Shown: piece by piece, positions 49,398 to 60,194 of the stretch | Position numbering within the stretch: the first letter of the stretch is position 1 | Layout: each line of letters starts with the position of its first letter | NCBI GenBank assembly: GCA_950295325.1 | Contig: OX485807.1 | Coordinates: 41,448,440-41,512,439 of the forward strand | Source of the DNA: Polytrichum commune | Lineage: Eukaryota > Streptophyta > Polytrichopsida > Polytrichales > Polytrichaceae | Length of the DNA stretch: 64,000 nt | Reading direction: 5' to 3' | Notes under the pieces: model-generated | Database searches by the model: none | What the model was told of the DNA's origin: nothing | What the model saw: the letters and a program-made list of their open reading frames with translations, nothing else | Position numbers and translations under genes: made by a program

Positions 49398-50698
49398 ACC
49401 TTGGGGTTGGTTTAGACTGCATTGAAGAAGTACAATGGTCGGTCAAGAACTTCAACCCAAGACAAGGTTGTTTGAAACAATGGTTGGTATGGCGGGCAAG
49501 ATGAGGAAAAAAAAGCAAAAAAAAGCAAAGAAAAACAAAAGCCTCGAGTTGGAGTTCTTCGGAGGCCAAGTTTCTTGTCCGAGAGTGTGAGTGCCCAAGA
49601 AACTTGAGCTCTGGTGAACTCCCCTAGCAAAAGGTGCCATGCTTGTCATTTTTTTCCAACCATGCTCAAAGTTCTTAACCGAAAAAACCTTGGTTGTAGT
49701 GTAAACCCCAACCGCCAAGGAACCCATTTCATCACCAACCATATTGCTCCATTCCCCTAAACCTTTCGATTGACCGACTGGTGCACTTCTTCACCATACA
49801 TAACCTAAACCGGCCCTCAAGATTACAGAGGGAAACTCAACTCGGGCCCGGTCTTTACGCTGATCAATACGCGCGATCGAGAGACATCCGGGGACTCATT
49901 TACTCATGGAATCACATGCATCAATTACCTTACCAAAAGTAGAGGATTTTCACATCCACGCTCAAAGTTCTTCACCGAAAAAGCCTTGGTCGTAGTGTAA
50001 ACCCCAACCGTTGAGGAACCCATTTCAGCACCAACCATATTGCTCCATTCCCTTCAACTTTTTAGCCAACCAACTGGTGCACTTCTTCACCATACATCGC
50101 CTAAACCAACCCTCAATATTACAAAGAGAAATTCGGCTCGGGCCCGATCTTTATGCTAATCAATATGCGCGATCGAGAGACATCGGGAGACTCACTTACT
50201 TACTCATGGAATCACAACAACTACGTTACCAGAAGTAGAGTAGTTTTTCATCCATGCTCAAAGTTCTTCACAGAAAAAGAAAAGCCTTGGCCATAGTGTA
50301 AACCCCAAACGCTGAGGAACCCATTTCGTCACCAACCATATTGCTCCATTCCCTTAAACTTTTCAGCCAACCAACTGGTGCACTTCTTCACCATACATCG
50401 CCTAAACCAACCCTCAAGATCACAAAGGGAAAACCGGCTCGGGCCCGGTCCTTACGGTGATTAAAATACACGACCAAGAAACTTGGAGGGTGGCTCACTT
50501 ACTCATGGAATCACAACAATTACCTTACCAAAAGTAGAAGTTTTCACATCCACGCTCAAAGCTCTTCACTGAAAAAAGCCTTGGCCGTGGTGTAAACCTT
50601 GACCGCATTTCGTCACCAATCATATTGCTCCATTCCCCTAAACTTTTCGACCACCTGACCAACCGGTGCACTTCTTCACCATACAAAGCCTAAACCGG

Positions 50699-50790
50699 GG
50701 TTGGGGCGAACCAAGCTGTACACTGGTTTCTTGGAGGCAAGGGTTTAGGCATCCAACAAGGAACGAGTGTATGGTTTGGTTTGCCCAAAT
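50699..50790. mobile_element. 92 bp palindromic Mutator-like MITE in array unit 4
   Basis: Inverted arms GGGCGAACCAAGCTGTACAC and TGTATGGTTTGGTTTGCCC are flanked by CCTAAACCGG on both sides (50689-50698 and 50791-50800). The arms match the TIRs of the 470 bp element at 5222-5691. Confidence 0.75.
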
Positions 50791-51088
50791 CCTAAACCGG
50801 CCCTCAAGATCACAAAGGGAAAACCGGCTCGGGCCCGGTCCTTACGGTGATTAAAATACACGACCAAGAAACATGGGGGGTGGCTCACTTACTCATGGAA
50901 TCACAACAATTACCTTACCAAAAGTAGAGTTTTTCACATCCACGCTCAAAGCTCTTCACCGAAAAAAGCCTTGGCCGCAATGTGAACCTTGGCCGCATTT
51001 CGTCACCAACCATATTGCTCCATTCCCCTAAACTTTTCGACCACCTGACCAACCGGTGCACTTCTTCACCATACAGAGCCTAAACCGG

Positions 51089-51180
51089 GGCTGGGGCGAA
51101 CCAACCCGTACACTGGTTCATTGGAGGCAAGGGTTTAGGCATCCAACAAGGAACGAGTGTATGGGTTGGTCCGCCCAAAT
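51089..51180. mobile_element. 92 bp palindromic Mutator-like MITE in array unit 5
   Basis: The same insert at the same place as in unit 4, flanked by CCTAAACCGG (51079-51088) and CCTAAATCGG (51181-51190). The arms here are closer to perfect (GGGCGAACCAACCCGTACAC against its inverted copy). Confidence 0.75.
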
Positions 51181-51239
51181 CCTAAATCGGCCCTCAAGAG
51201 ACATTGGGGGGGGGGGGGGCTTGCTTACTCATGGAATCA

Positions 51240-53332
51240 CAGCCTTAACGCAATTACCTTGCCAAAAAGTAGAGTGGGGCAGGGGGGGCAGGAGGGCAGG
51301 GCAGGGCAGGCAGACAGAAAGACAGACAGGGGAAGGGAGAGGGGGAGAGAGGGAGTGGGGGGGGGGGGGGGTCATCATAGAGGGAGGGGCCCAGGTCTAA
51401 GGCCTAGAGTAGGTGAGAGGGAAGCCTACTGTAGGTAACTTACCAGGAACAAATTGGGACAAACCACTCTCTCTCCCTCCCTTCTCTTCCTCCTCTCCTC
51501 TCTTCTCTCCCTCCCTTCCCTTCCCTTCTCTCCTCACTTACTTACCTACCTACAGCTGCATCCATGGAGGAGGAGGCCACAGATCACAAGTAGTAGTAGT
51601 AGCAGCAGCAGCAGCGGTAGTTAGTCGTAGTAGTGGTGGTGGTGGTTGTGGTGGTGGTACTTATCGAATAGTTTCTGCGGATCCGGTCGCATTTCTTTCA
51701 TGCATGCTCGGGAAGGATCAGATCCCGGAGTCCGCAGCTTGAAGCTCGAGCGCATGGAACTGTACCACCGTGGGAGGAGGAACTCCGTAGTGGCGGTGAG
51801 TTTACCTGTCTGGCCTGGACACTCCCAGCATTACCTAGTAGGTGGTGAGATGCACATTTTGGCACCCGTCGTCTGTGGCGCGGCCTGGTTCAGCTGCTCT
51901 TGGAGTGAGTGAGTGAGTGAGTGAGTGAGGGGATGGTGCTGTGTAGATGGGGGAGAGGAAAAAGGGAGAGAGACAGAGAGTCGAGCTGTGTGGAGTGATG
52001 GCGGTGACGCTTTCTGTGTAGGAACGTGTAAATAGAGTGTTGAAACTGGTGTCCGGGTGTGGCGGCAGGGGAGACTTGGTCCCAGATGGCGTGAATGTGA
52101 GTGATATCTGATGGTGTGTGCGTGCGTGTGTGTGTGGGGGGGGGGGGGGCTAAATTTAGCATTCACTGTATTGTGTTCGGGGGAGGTGCCTACAGTTGGA
52201 GGCTTTTTTTTTTAATTTTCTTTTTTTCTGGTGTGTGGCTAGATGTGAAGTCGCGGTCTGCTGCGGTGTTCGTAGGCAATTCTGATTTTCGGTTTCAGGA
52301 AGTGAGGAGGTAGAGTGTTACCTTTTTGTGCTTTCGTCACTCTCTGCACTGAGGGAACAGTGACGAGTGTCCCGTTTCCAATGATTCTTGTGCTGCACAT
52401 GACTCGAGAGCCTTCTTAACGCTTGAAGATCATCAGCAGCTTAGGATAGTGAGTGTTAAGCGCAATGTCCGTGTGTCCCTAAGGTCTTCGGAATTGCTAA
52501 TTATTGTTTAATTGTAATATTATCAGTAGCAGTCCTCATTATGGAAGTAATGATACCGACAGCTGGCTTATCGTGGTGGCCAGAAATTAGCTGGACCTGC
52601 ACAGCCGGCAGAGATCGAGTAGAAAACTGTTGCCACAACAAAGAAAGTAGCGGGAGGAAGTAGTAACTAGAGTGGCGCAGTCCTTGTGAACGTTGTCCCG
52701 AAACGAAGTTGGAAGGACGGTAGTTAGTGAGGAGAAATGGACACATGAAAGCCTCTTAGATGAGTTCTTGTCAATTGCAGTCGTCATTGTGCGAAGGTAG
52801 CGTAGGCAAATTTCATAGCTGTCGAGTGTGAAAGTCAGTGAAACTTCCAGAACAGAACAACGAGATTAGGCAGTGAAGAAGATTATCATTTTTTGCATGT
52901 AAATTCTGGAAACGCCATCGAGGTTGTAAGCAACAGACATGCAAGGAAAGAAGCCTGGAGGTCCTTTGATTTGTGATTGAATTCAAACCTTGGAAAGTTA
53001 AACGTCTTTCGTTTGTGTCGGATTATATCACTAAGCAATGTAAGTCAGAGTGGAGTATTACTTACGTAATGCCAATCGGATTAGTCGTCTCGGCGGTGGC
53101 ATGCAGCTCTCTGGCAGCTCTCTCTGACCGCCGCAGTGTTGATAAATTTGCAATGTAACTGATGAGTTACTGCTTTTGTGTGTGTGTGCGCGCGCGCGCG
53201 TGCAGGTGTACAGGATGTTTATGGATACGGCACGGCAGGGACGGGCTGCGGTGAGCTGATTTTAATTGGCGGCAAAACCAGGCCGCTTACTGTTTTCTAA
53301 TCAGTTCTTTACCCCGGGGCGCGTGTGGCGCC
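51240..53332 (+). promoter_or_regulatory. Upstream region and probable 5' UTR of the TRM gene
   Basis: No protein-coding gene is seen between the 49.7-51.2 kb array and the ATG at 53333. A pyrimidine-rich tract (CTCTCTCCCTCCC and similar, about 51467-51545) resembles the Y-patch near plant transcription starts. A donor-like CG/GTGAGT lies at about 51797, and acceptor-like CAG sites lie near 53204 and 53303, so a 5' UTR intron of about 1.4-1.5 kb is plausible. The stretch also holds a short AGT/AGC/GGT trinucleotide tract (51590-51660), a (GTGA)n tract (51903-51930), a GT/G-run microsatellite (52117-52150) and a (TG)/(CG) tract (53178-53203). Transcript evidence is needed to place the true start. 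Confidence 0.35.
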
Positions 53333-56300
53333 ATGCCAGCTTCGGCAGATCTGCTCAAAGTGTTGGCAGAAGACCCCAAGTCTCTGGAGCAGCAGTTCGG
53401 TTGCATGACAGGAATATTCCAGATTTTCGACAGGCACCAGGCCTTCATTGGCCGCCGCTATGGCTCCAAGCGGGTCAGCAATGCCAGCGGTGAGAAACTG
53501 AGCGTGCACTTTCTTTCTTTCGTTGCCACATCTGCCCCTAGAGATGAGCCTTACTATCTCCCTGCTTGAATCTGATATATGTTGATTGATTGATCTCGTC
53601 TTCAGCTTTAACGAGCGTCGGCACTGCTCTATTTGGATTATTATGCATTACATTGTGCTGTCAATATTGACTTTGTGATGGAACAGGTCAATCGCAGCCG
53701 ACATCAGCGTGCGAAACACCTCGCCATGACCGCACCAACCCATATTGGATGGTGAGAATAAACTGCCCAGCCTTTTGCATGTCACACATTTGGAGAATAG
53801 TGATTGCCATTTCTCCATGGTGACCTTCAGCTGGTTTCTCGATGCATAAGTTATTTTCTAACCGATAAGCAGCAACAAGATTATATGCTCACTCGATGAT
53901 ATTATTTGCTGTTTCTGAAGAGGAAACGGTTGTTGATGACATCGAGCTCTTTTTTGGTGATGTCGTGCAGTTCGAGGATGATTCTTCTCAGAGGATCTCT
54001 GTGGACAGTTTTGACCGACCGAAAAGAGCTGCCGAGTCCACGAAAGAGCATCATCACCGGGAGTATTCAGACAGCAGTGAGATTTTCAGCAAAAGTCTTG
54101 AGACTCCCACTGAAAGCCGGACGTCGCCGGACCAGAAGTCTCCACACGAGGATCAATCACCGATGTGCTCTGAAGAAAGCGTGAGCGGCCTGGCATTTTA
54201 TTACAACGAACCGGTGCGAGAGGCCACCACTACTACTGCATCTGCTGCAAATCCTTTCGAACATCCCGACCTTGTCAAAAGAGAATACAACAGCAAGCCT
54301 AATGCAGTCTTACCGAGGGTGGCCCCTGAAGCAGCAAGAGTCGCCAACAACAAAGAGCCTCTGCAATCTTCGTCAGACATAAGGGACATAGTGCGCGCAT
54401 CTTTCCATAGAGAAAGACCTCGAGAAATCACCGTCAAAGAGAAGCCACGAACGTCTGTCGATGGAAACCAGTCTCATGGTTACTTGAAGAACTTACCACG
54501 TTCTTCATCTGTAGATGGAAAAGACAGACTTCGTATGTCGGTCGATGGGAGAGAAACTGCGCCGAAGCAACCTTCTGATTTGCCGCGATCTTCGTCTGTG
54601 GATGGAAGAGGCAGCTCAAGAATGATGGCGGACTGGAAGGATGTGCTTAGACATTCTTCTGGATCACCTCGCATGACATCCAAAGAGAAGGATCTGCTTA
54701 AATCCTCAACCGCTGGAAGAAATTCCAGTGAAGGAAGATCTGATGCGACGAGATTGACAGTTGAATTGAAGGAAGGACCTCGATTGTCTGTTTCCGTGGA
54801 TGATCGTCGCAGCTTCACAGAGGGAAGAGCATCTCCCAGGCCAGTTCGTTCGAATTCTCGATGTGCTGATCAAAGCAGCGATATGCCTGTTCAACCATTC
54901 GACTTCAAAGAGTCACTCAGAGCTGCGGATTTCAAAGACACTCTTCGGTCATCTCAGAAGGGGAGAGAAGGGCCTCGATTCTCAGTAGACGGCACTAGGG
55001 ACATACCCCGTGCACCTATTGCGCCTAGGCTTTCAGTCGACGGAAGAGATTCTGCCCACTCCTGCGCGGTGCCTCGGAGACTGAAACTTGATGGGCGAGA
55101 TGCTTCGCGACGAGAGAGCAGACAAGGTATCCATAAAAAATCAGATTATTTCATCGATAACGACACGGAAGGTGATGTCCACCGCAAAGCACCAAATGTT
55201 GTTGCTCGTCTGATGGGGTTGGAGGAGCTTCCAAACTCTGCTAAAGGCCGTCATCATTTGCCACCGAGAAATCCAGAGACCAGAACCAGGGAGACGAATC
55301 TGCTGCAAGGATTTTTGCAGTACGATCCGCACAAAGGATCTCCACCTCCACCACCCCCCTTGGATGATTACAATTACATGCATCCGAGGAATTATGAAAG
55401 CTATGACTATGGCTGCATCGATCATGAAGCATTGCATTCCCGGTCTAGGCCAGCTTCAGGTCGTCATGGGGAAAGAGAAGCAGGCCAGCTTGCAGAAGAC
55501 TATCCATCTCAGCACAGGCCAGAGCATCGCGCACAATTGAGAACACCTCTCTCTCCGGGACATCATCAAAACGTGGAAAGAGCACACTCGGCGTCAACCA
55601 GGCATCATCAGGAGGCTGATCAGAGCTTGCCCAAAGAGCTGATCGGACAACCACCACAGCAGCAACCCTCAGGGGTTCATGTGTTGTCGGATGCTGTAAA
55701 GGAGCAGTCGAATGAGGTGGCAGGTTCGCTCCCCGACACTCTCTGTGATCAAAACCTGGATCAAAAGGTCGCTCTCCGCAGCAAGCAACACGGGAGGAAA
55801 ACGTTGTGGCAGATCCTAGAGGCAATGCAGTTGAAGGGCCTTCTCCATGGTTCCCGCCGGAAGCAGTCAGAAGCTGCAAAACTGCAGAACATCAAAGCAG
55901 TGGAAGAGAAACAGCAAGTTCATGTGAAGCAGGAGCCAGCACAGACTTCTCTACCGCGATTGACACTTGCAGCCCCTAAACAACATGACTATGCTGGCCC
56001 CAACGACCAGGACACTCCCAGAGCGAGCATCCCTAGCATCATCAAAGGCGATTCGAAATCACATGAAGACAATGTGGACATCATCAATCGTGTCAAGGCA
56101 AAATTGTTGCAGAGCGAGGCCGTGAAATCCGCCAACTTTGAAAATGAAGAGGCCTCGATTGTCTTGATTAAACCAATCCTTACAAGATCTTCCTCTAAAT
56201 CTCAAACTTCAGAGATGCTCACCCCTCATCCTCGAGAGGTGGGCACCATGTCCAGTAAGTCGAGCAATGCAGGAGGGCATGGCCCAAGCACAGCTCACAG

Positions 56301-58909
56301 CGTTTCTGAAGTAGAAAATCTGCCAAGAAGCGAAAGGTAAACCCTCCTAATTCTCTCTGAAGTTATTCTAGACTGTTTGTTTGAAGTGTTTGTTTGTGTT
56401 GAAGGGACACCTTGAAACACCAATGAATGGAGGCATCGTGAGAACCATATTTTGCTTTGCCTTTCATGGACTTTTGCAATGGATAGGGGACGTTCTCTCC
56501 GTTCCTGTACTTAATATATGTCAACTGACTTGTGTCCCATTTGATTTGCAGCATAGCAAATAAAAATGTGAATCATAGATTGACTATGAACGAGAGTCCA
56601 AAATCACAGTCTCTTCACGATGTAGGAGTTTCGAGTCCTTTGGAAAACGACAATAGTGCAAGTACGAGGCTGTCAAGGAGAGATCGCATTGCTGCGCGCA
56701 CAACACAACCTTTCTCAGATGTCACGCAAAGTGGACGGGATTCCAGTCCTAGGGGCCCTCGATCGAACCCTCGACCTTGCTCATCGCGAGATTCGAGTCC
56801 TCTGTCACCGAGGTGCCCAGGGAGCATGGAAAGTGTCCGCGGAATTGATGCTGCCAAGGCCCGCAGAAAACCTTTCGCTGTGAAGGATAAAGACGAAAGC
56901 AAAGTAACATTTGCCAATTTGAGGGCAAATGCTACCAAGCAAGAATTTTTGAAGGGAAGGGCAAGTGGTGATCCTGATACTCCAAGACTTCGCCGGAGCA
57001 GCTCTGACAGCAAACTCCTCTCCAAGATTGCTGAGAAGCCCATCGCTTCTGATACTTGTGCAACCAAGAGTGTGGGTGGTGGTAGATCACCTACTAACAG
57101 TCCAACTTTGAAATCGAAGCGACCAATTGTCAGAGACAGCAAGTCTCCTTTAAAATCCCGTCCGGGAAGTGCTCTTGGCATCAAGACAGGTGCCAAGTCT
57201 CCCTCAGGGAAAGAAACTGTCATCCTCAAAAGCCCACAATCTTCGCATGTACTTCCTTCAGTTCCCACTCCGACATGTGCCAGAGTTCCAGTTTCGACAG
57301 CCCCAGTGCAGGAAACTCTTGCAGCCATGCGAGATCAAACTTCCATAGAACCTGAGATTGCTCAATGTTCATCAAGCTGCTCTACAGTGGAGGTGCGCAT
57401 CACAGAGGGTGGAGCTGTGGACCAGAGTAGTGATACAACGGAATCCTCAAATACGAGAGTGTCTAGTGGCACTACAAGTGAACCTCCTCCGCAATCTGAG
57501 GTGAGGGTTCGGAACACCTTTCTTTATTTGTTTGAGAGTTCTACAATTCGTTGGAATGACATGTGTTTCCAATTTTTCTTTGCAGAGCTTATAGACACAT
57601 CCGACTTGCATTGATTCAACATATACCAGCAGGAAGTCATATTTACAACTTCCTTGCTTTTTTTGATTGCAGGTTCAAGAGACCCGAGCAGATCTTGATG
57701 AGGGAGTTAAGACGCCTCGTGGAGTTTCTGTGAAAAAGATGCATTTTGCAGACACTGAGCCGCCTGAGGTTGTTGAACAACCAAGCCCTGTCTCTGTACT
57801 GGACAACTCTCATTTCGAAGAAGAACTTGCACCAAGCCCAAGGTCGGAAAAGCCCAGCGTCATCGACATTCAAGGTCAGAACTAGCACCAGAAACAAACT
57901 ACCTTGGGTTTATTTCCAGTCTTTGAGCAGTTCCTTTGAGCTCTAAAAACTCTTTAGACTTAATTGTCGTCAGGAATTGTAGGGACATAAGTTGAATGAA
58001 GCAAATTCTTATTTCCGTTCTTTTATCTCTGCAGCAGACAAAGCCAAGCTCTTGGACAGTGAAAGGCGGTGGACCTCTGCGAGGTTTTTGGATCTTAATC
58101 TCGAGGATGCTTCTCCTGCAACTGTTTTGGAAGTCACAGTGCCAAGTGTCTCCACCAACGACCAACTTCCGACATCAGAAACCAGTGAAGACTGTGACAA
58201 CTTACTAGCTAAGTTGCTAGATAAGTATGCGACGGAATTAAAAGCACCAACTGACATTCAGGCAAAAACCAAAGAAAGCAAAAACAAACTTCGAGTCTGC
58301 CTCAAGGATGCAGATGAAGAGAGGACGTATGTGAAGGATCTTGTGATTGCATCACAGCTCACAGATGCATCCAGCTTTGCAGACTGCCTGTGGTCCACCA
58401 CCGGCTACATGATTGACCCCAGTATCTTCGATCAATTCGAGCTCAACAGGGAACAGGGAGATCTCTCTCTTGAAAAGAAGACCAGCGAAGAAGACATTGA
58501 GAGAGATGCTCTGGACAGGCGTATCCTCTTCGACTCTGTGAACGAAATACTCGAAGATAATTTGAGTCCAACGCGATGGACCGGCCTTCTCCGCACAAAC
58601 GTGTGCAAGAGACCTGCCGGCCAACAGCTCATTCAAGAGGTCTGGGATAAGTTGCAAGACATTCCGTGCACTGCATCAGACGAGGTATGTGACACTGTTT
58701 TCACGATACTGCAAAAGGATTTGCTGAAAGGTCGAGGGCAGAATTGGTCGAATTATGAGAAGGAGCTTGGACAGATTACCACCGAAGTCGAGAAGATGAT
58801 TGTGAAGGACCTTATAGATGAGACAGTGAGGGATTTGTGCACCCTTGGAGGGCGTGACTTCCTCCCTCTGCCATTTGAGGCAACTAGGAGACAACTTTTT
58901 GCCTACTAA
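53333..58909 (+). CDS. LONGIFOLIA/TRM-family protein, six exons, 1,553 aa predicted
   Basis: Predicted exons are 53333-53489, 53687-53751, 53923-56336, 56552-57500, 57673-57874 and 58035-58909. All introns are GT..AG, the reading frame is kept across every junction, and the coding length is 4,662 nt. The ATG at 53333 opens the conserved LNG N-terminus (FGCMTGIFQIFDRH, about residues 22-35). Exon 3 holds a long low-complexity region with about nine SVDGR-like repeats (residues 250-465), the signature VARLMGLEELP (about 499-510), and LWQILEAMQLKGLL (about 702). Exon 5 holds QPSPVSVLD. Exon 6 carries a DUF4378-like C-terminus from about 1,358, ending RRQLFAY. In Arabidopsis, LNG/TRM proteins bind microtubules, and some recruit TON1/PP2A to orient cortical arrays and drive cell elongation; that role is inferred here by family. 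At 1,553 residues it is clearly longer than Arabidopsis LNG1/2 (roughly 900-1,000, from general knowledge). The exon 2/3 junction is the least certain: exon 3 is placed after GAAGAG because it alone keeps phase 0. Confidence 0.88.
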
Positions 58910-60194
58910 TTGTGTATAGCTGAAACACATTGTACATTTTGATACTCAATTTATCATCATCCTTGGAACGAGTACACAAAATAGAGTTGTTATCGTACGC
59001 TACACTGGGCTATGCTGATGATTGTTTACAGTTCCATGTCAATAAATAAATTCAAAACCACCACCGGAAGCCATCTGGAGATGCAAAGGATACTTTAACC
59101 ACATTGGTGCCCGATAGGGTGGGTTAGTTCTTTCTAAACTCTGAAAATTCATTCCAACTGTGTCCTTCCTCTTGCAAACCTTTTGAGTTCATGGATTAAA
59201 ACAGACACTCTGCTTAGTTGACATAAGGGTATCAGCAAAGTGCCAGTCATAAAATTTTAATGCTACACTAAATGTCACAATTGACTTGATGTGTACTTTA
59301 TACATAGAAAAATTGAATGGATCTGAGAAGAAGCCTCAGTTGGAAGTATAACCTAAGGTATATGTGCCTTGTGAACCTACCAGTTTGCAGTTGCAAATCA
59401 TGATGATTGCCATTTAAAGTTTCAGAAGTGGAGTCAACAAACAAAAGTCATAGGGGGTCAAAGTGGAGATTCTCTTTCTCATCAAATTAATAACATCAGC
59501 CCTCCCAATTATGCTCATTATGGAACCTGAGATGGTGTCTTTTCCAATACATAGTCCAGTCTCACTGTAAGGTGTATCTTTTGGGTGTCCATTCTTAACA
59601 ACCAGCTTGCCATATGTCACACAAACATAGGTATCTGATCAAGAAGAGGGACCACTGAAGTCCCATATACTTTCCTAGTTTTGTGGGGGCCTTTTGTGGT
59701 CGCTCGTCCTAATCAATACCTTGGTGTTCCAGTAACCAATAAACTAATCTCAACTGAGCTACAACCCCTTTGATAGATTTCAAAACAAATGACAAATCCT
59801 CACTAAGTGCCACAAATCCATTGTATGTAAACTAGATGTGCCTAATTCGGCTACTTTTCTTAATCAGGCACCTAGATTCAAGTGTTAATGAATAAGATAT
59901 TCGCATGAGCACTGAAGATTGTGAGGGAAGTGGTTGCGGCCTCGATTTGCGTTCTCATTCTAATCATGTATTTCATATCCTAGGAGAAGTGGGCTAGTTG
60001 GAAAAAAGCAGTAAGCATTCAAGACCCATCTTCTACCTTATCTGCCATCTCCTGCAATCTGCAACATGTTTTCTCAGGAGATCGAGGTTGCTCACATTGG
60101 ACAGAAGCTCTCACTTGCTCAATCAACCGAAACAGGTACGAGTGAAGAGAACGCAAAGCGAAGTGAATGTGCACTGTTTCTCAATCAGTTGAAT
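58910..60194. other. Intergenic spacer between convergent genes
   Basis: It holds the 3' flanks of both genes. The part at about 59440-59650 resembles a dispersed repeat also seen at 5.7-6.2 kb and 46.1-46.4 kb (shared wording around 'agtccaatct' and 'gggtgtccatt'). No further gene is supported. Confidence 0.5.
59041..59050 (+). other. Candidate polyadenylation signal of the TRM gene
   Basis: AATAAATAAA lies 132 bases after the TRM stop codon in AT-rich sequence, the only clear AATAAA-type signal in the first few hundred bases of the 3' flank. Confidence 0.45.

Larger units (their letters stand above)
49660..51240. repeat. Tandem array, 296 bp unit, five units
   Basis: 'ctcaaag(t/c)tcttcac' starts units near 49660, 49957, 50253, 50551 and 50941. 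Units 1-4 begin 296-298 bp apart; unit 4 spans 390 bp because of a 92 bp insert, which unit 5 also carries. The conserved core contains CATATTGCTCCATTCCC and GGTGCACTTCTTCACCATAC. Confidence 0.88.

Noticed and set aside
53266-53493. Alternative start and frame overlapping TRM exon 1
   Set aside because: It begins with TTG in another frame. The frame from 53333 encodes the conserved LNG N-terminus.
56363-57328. Antisense frames opposite TRM exon 4 (up to 237 codons)
   Set aside because: Mirror of the real coding strand; no domain seen.
58681-58690. GAG/GTATGT as a further intron donor in TRM exon 6
   Set aside because: Reading through keeps the conserved C-terminal region (QNWSNYEKELGQ..VKDLIDETV) in frame.
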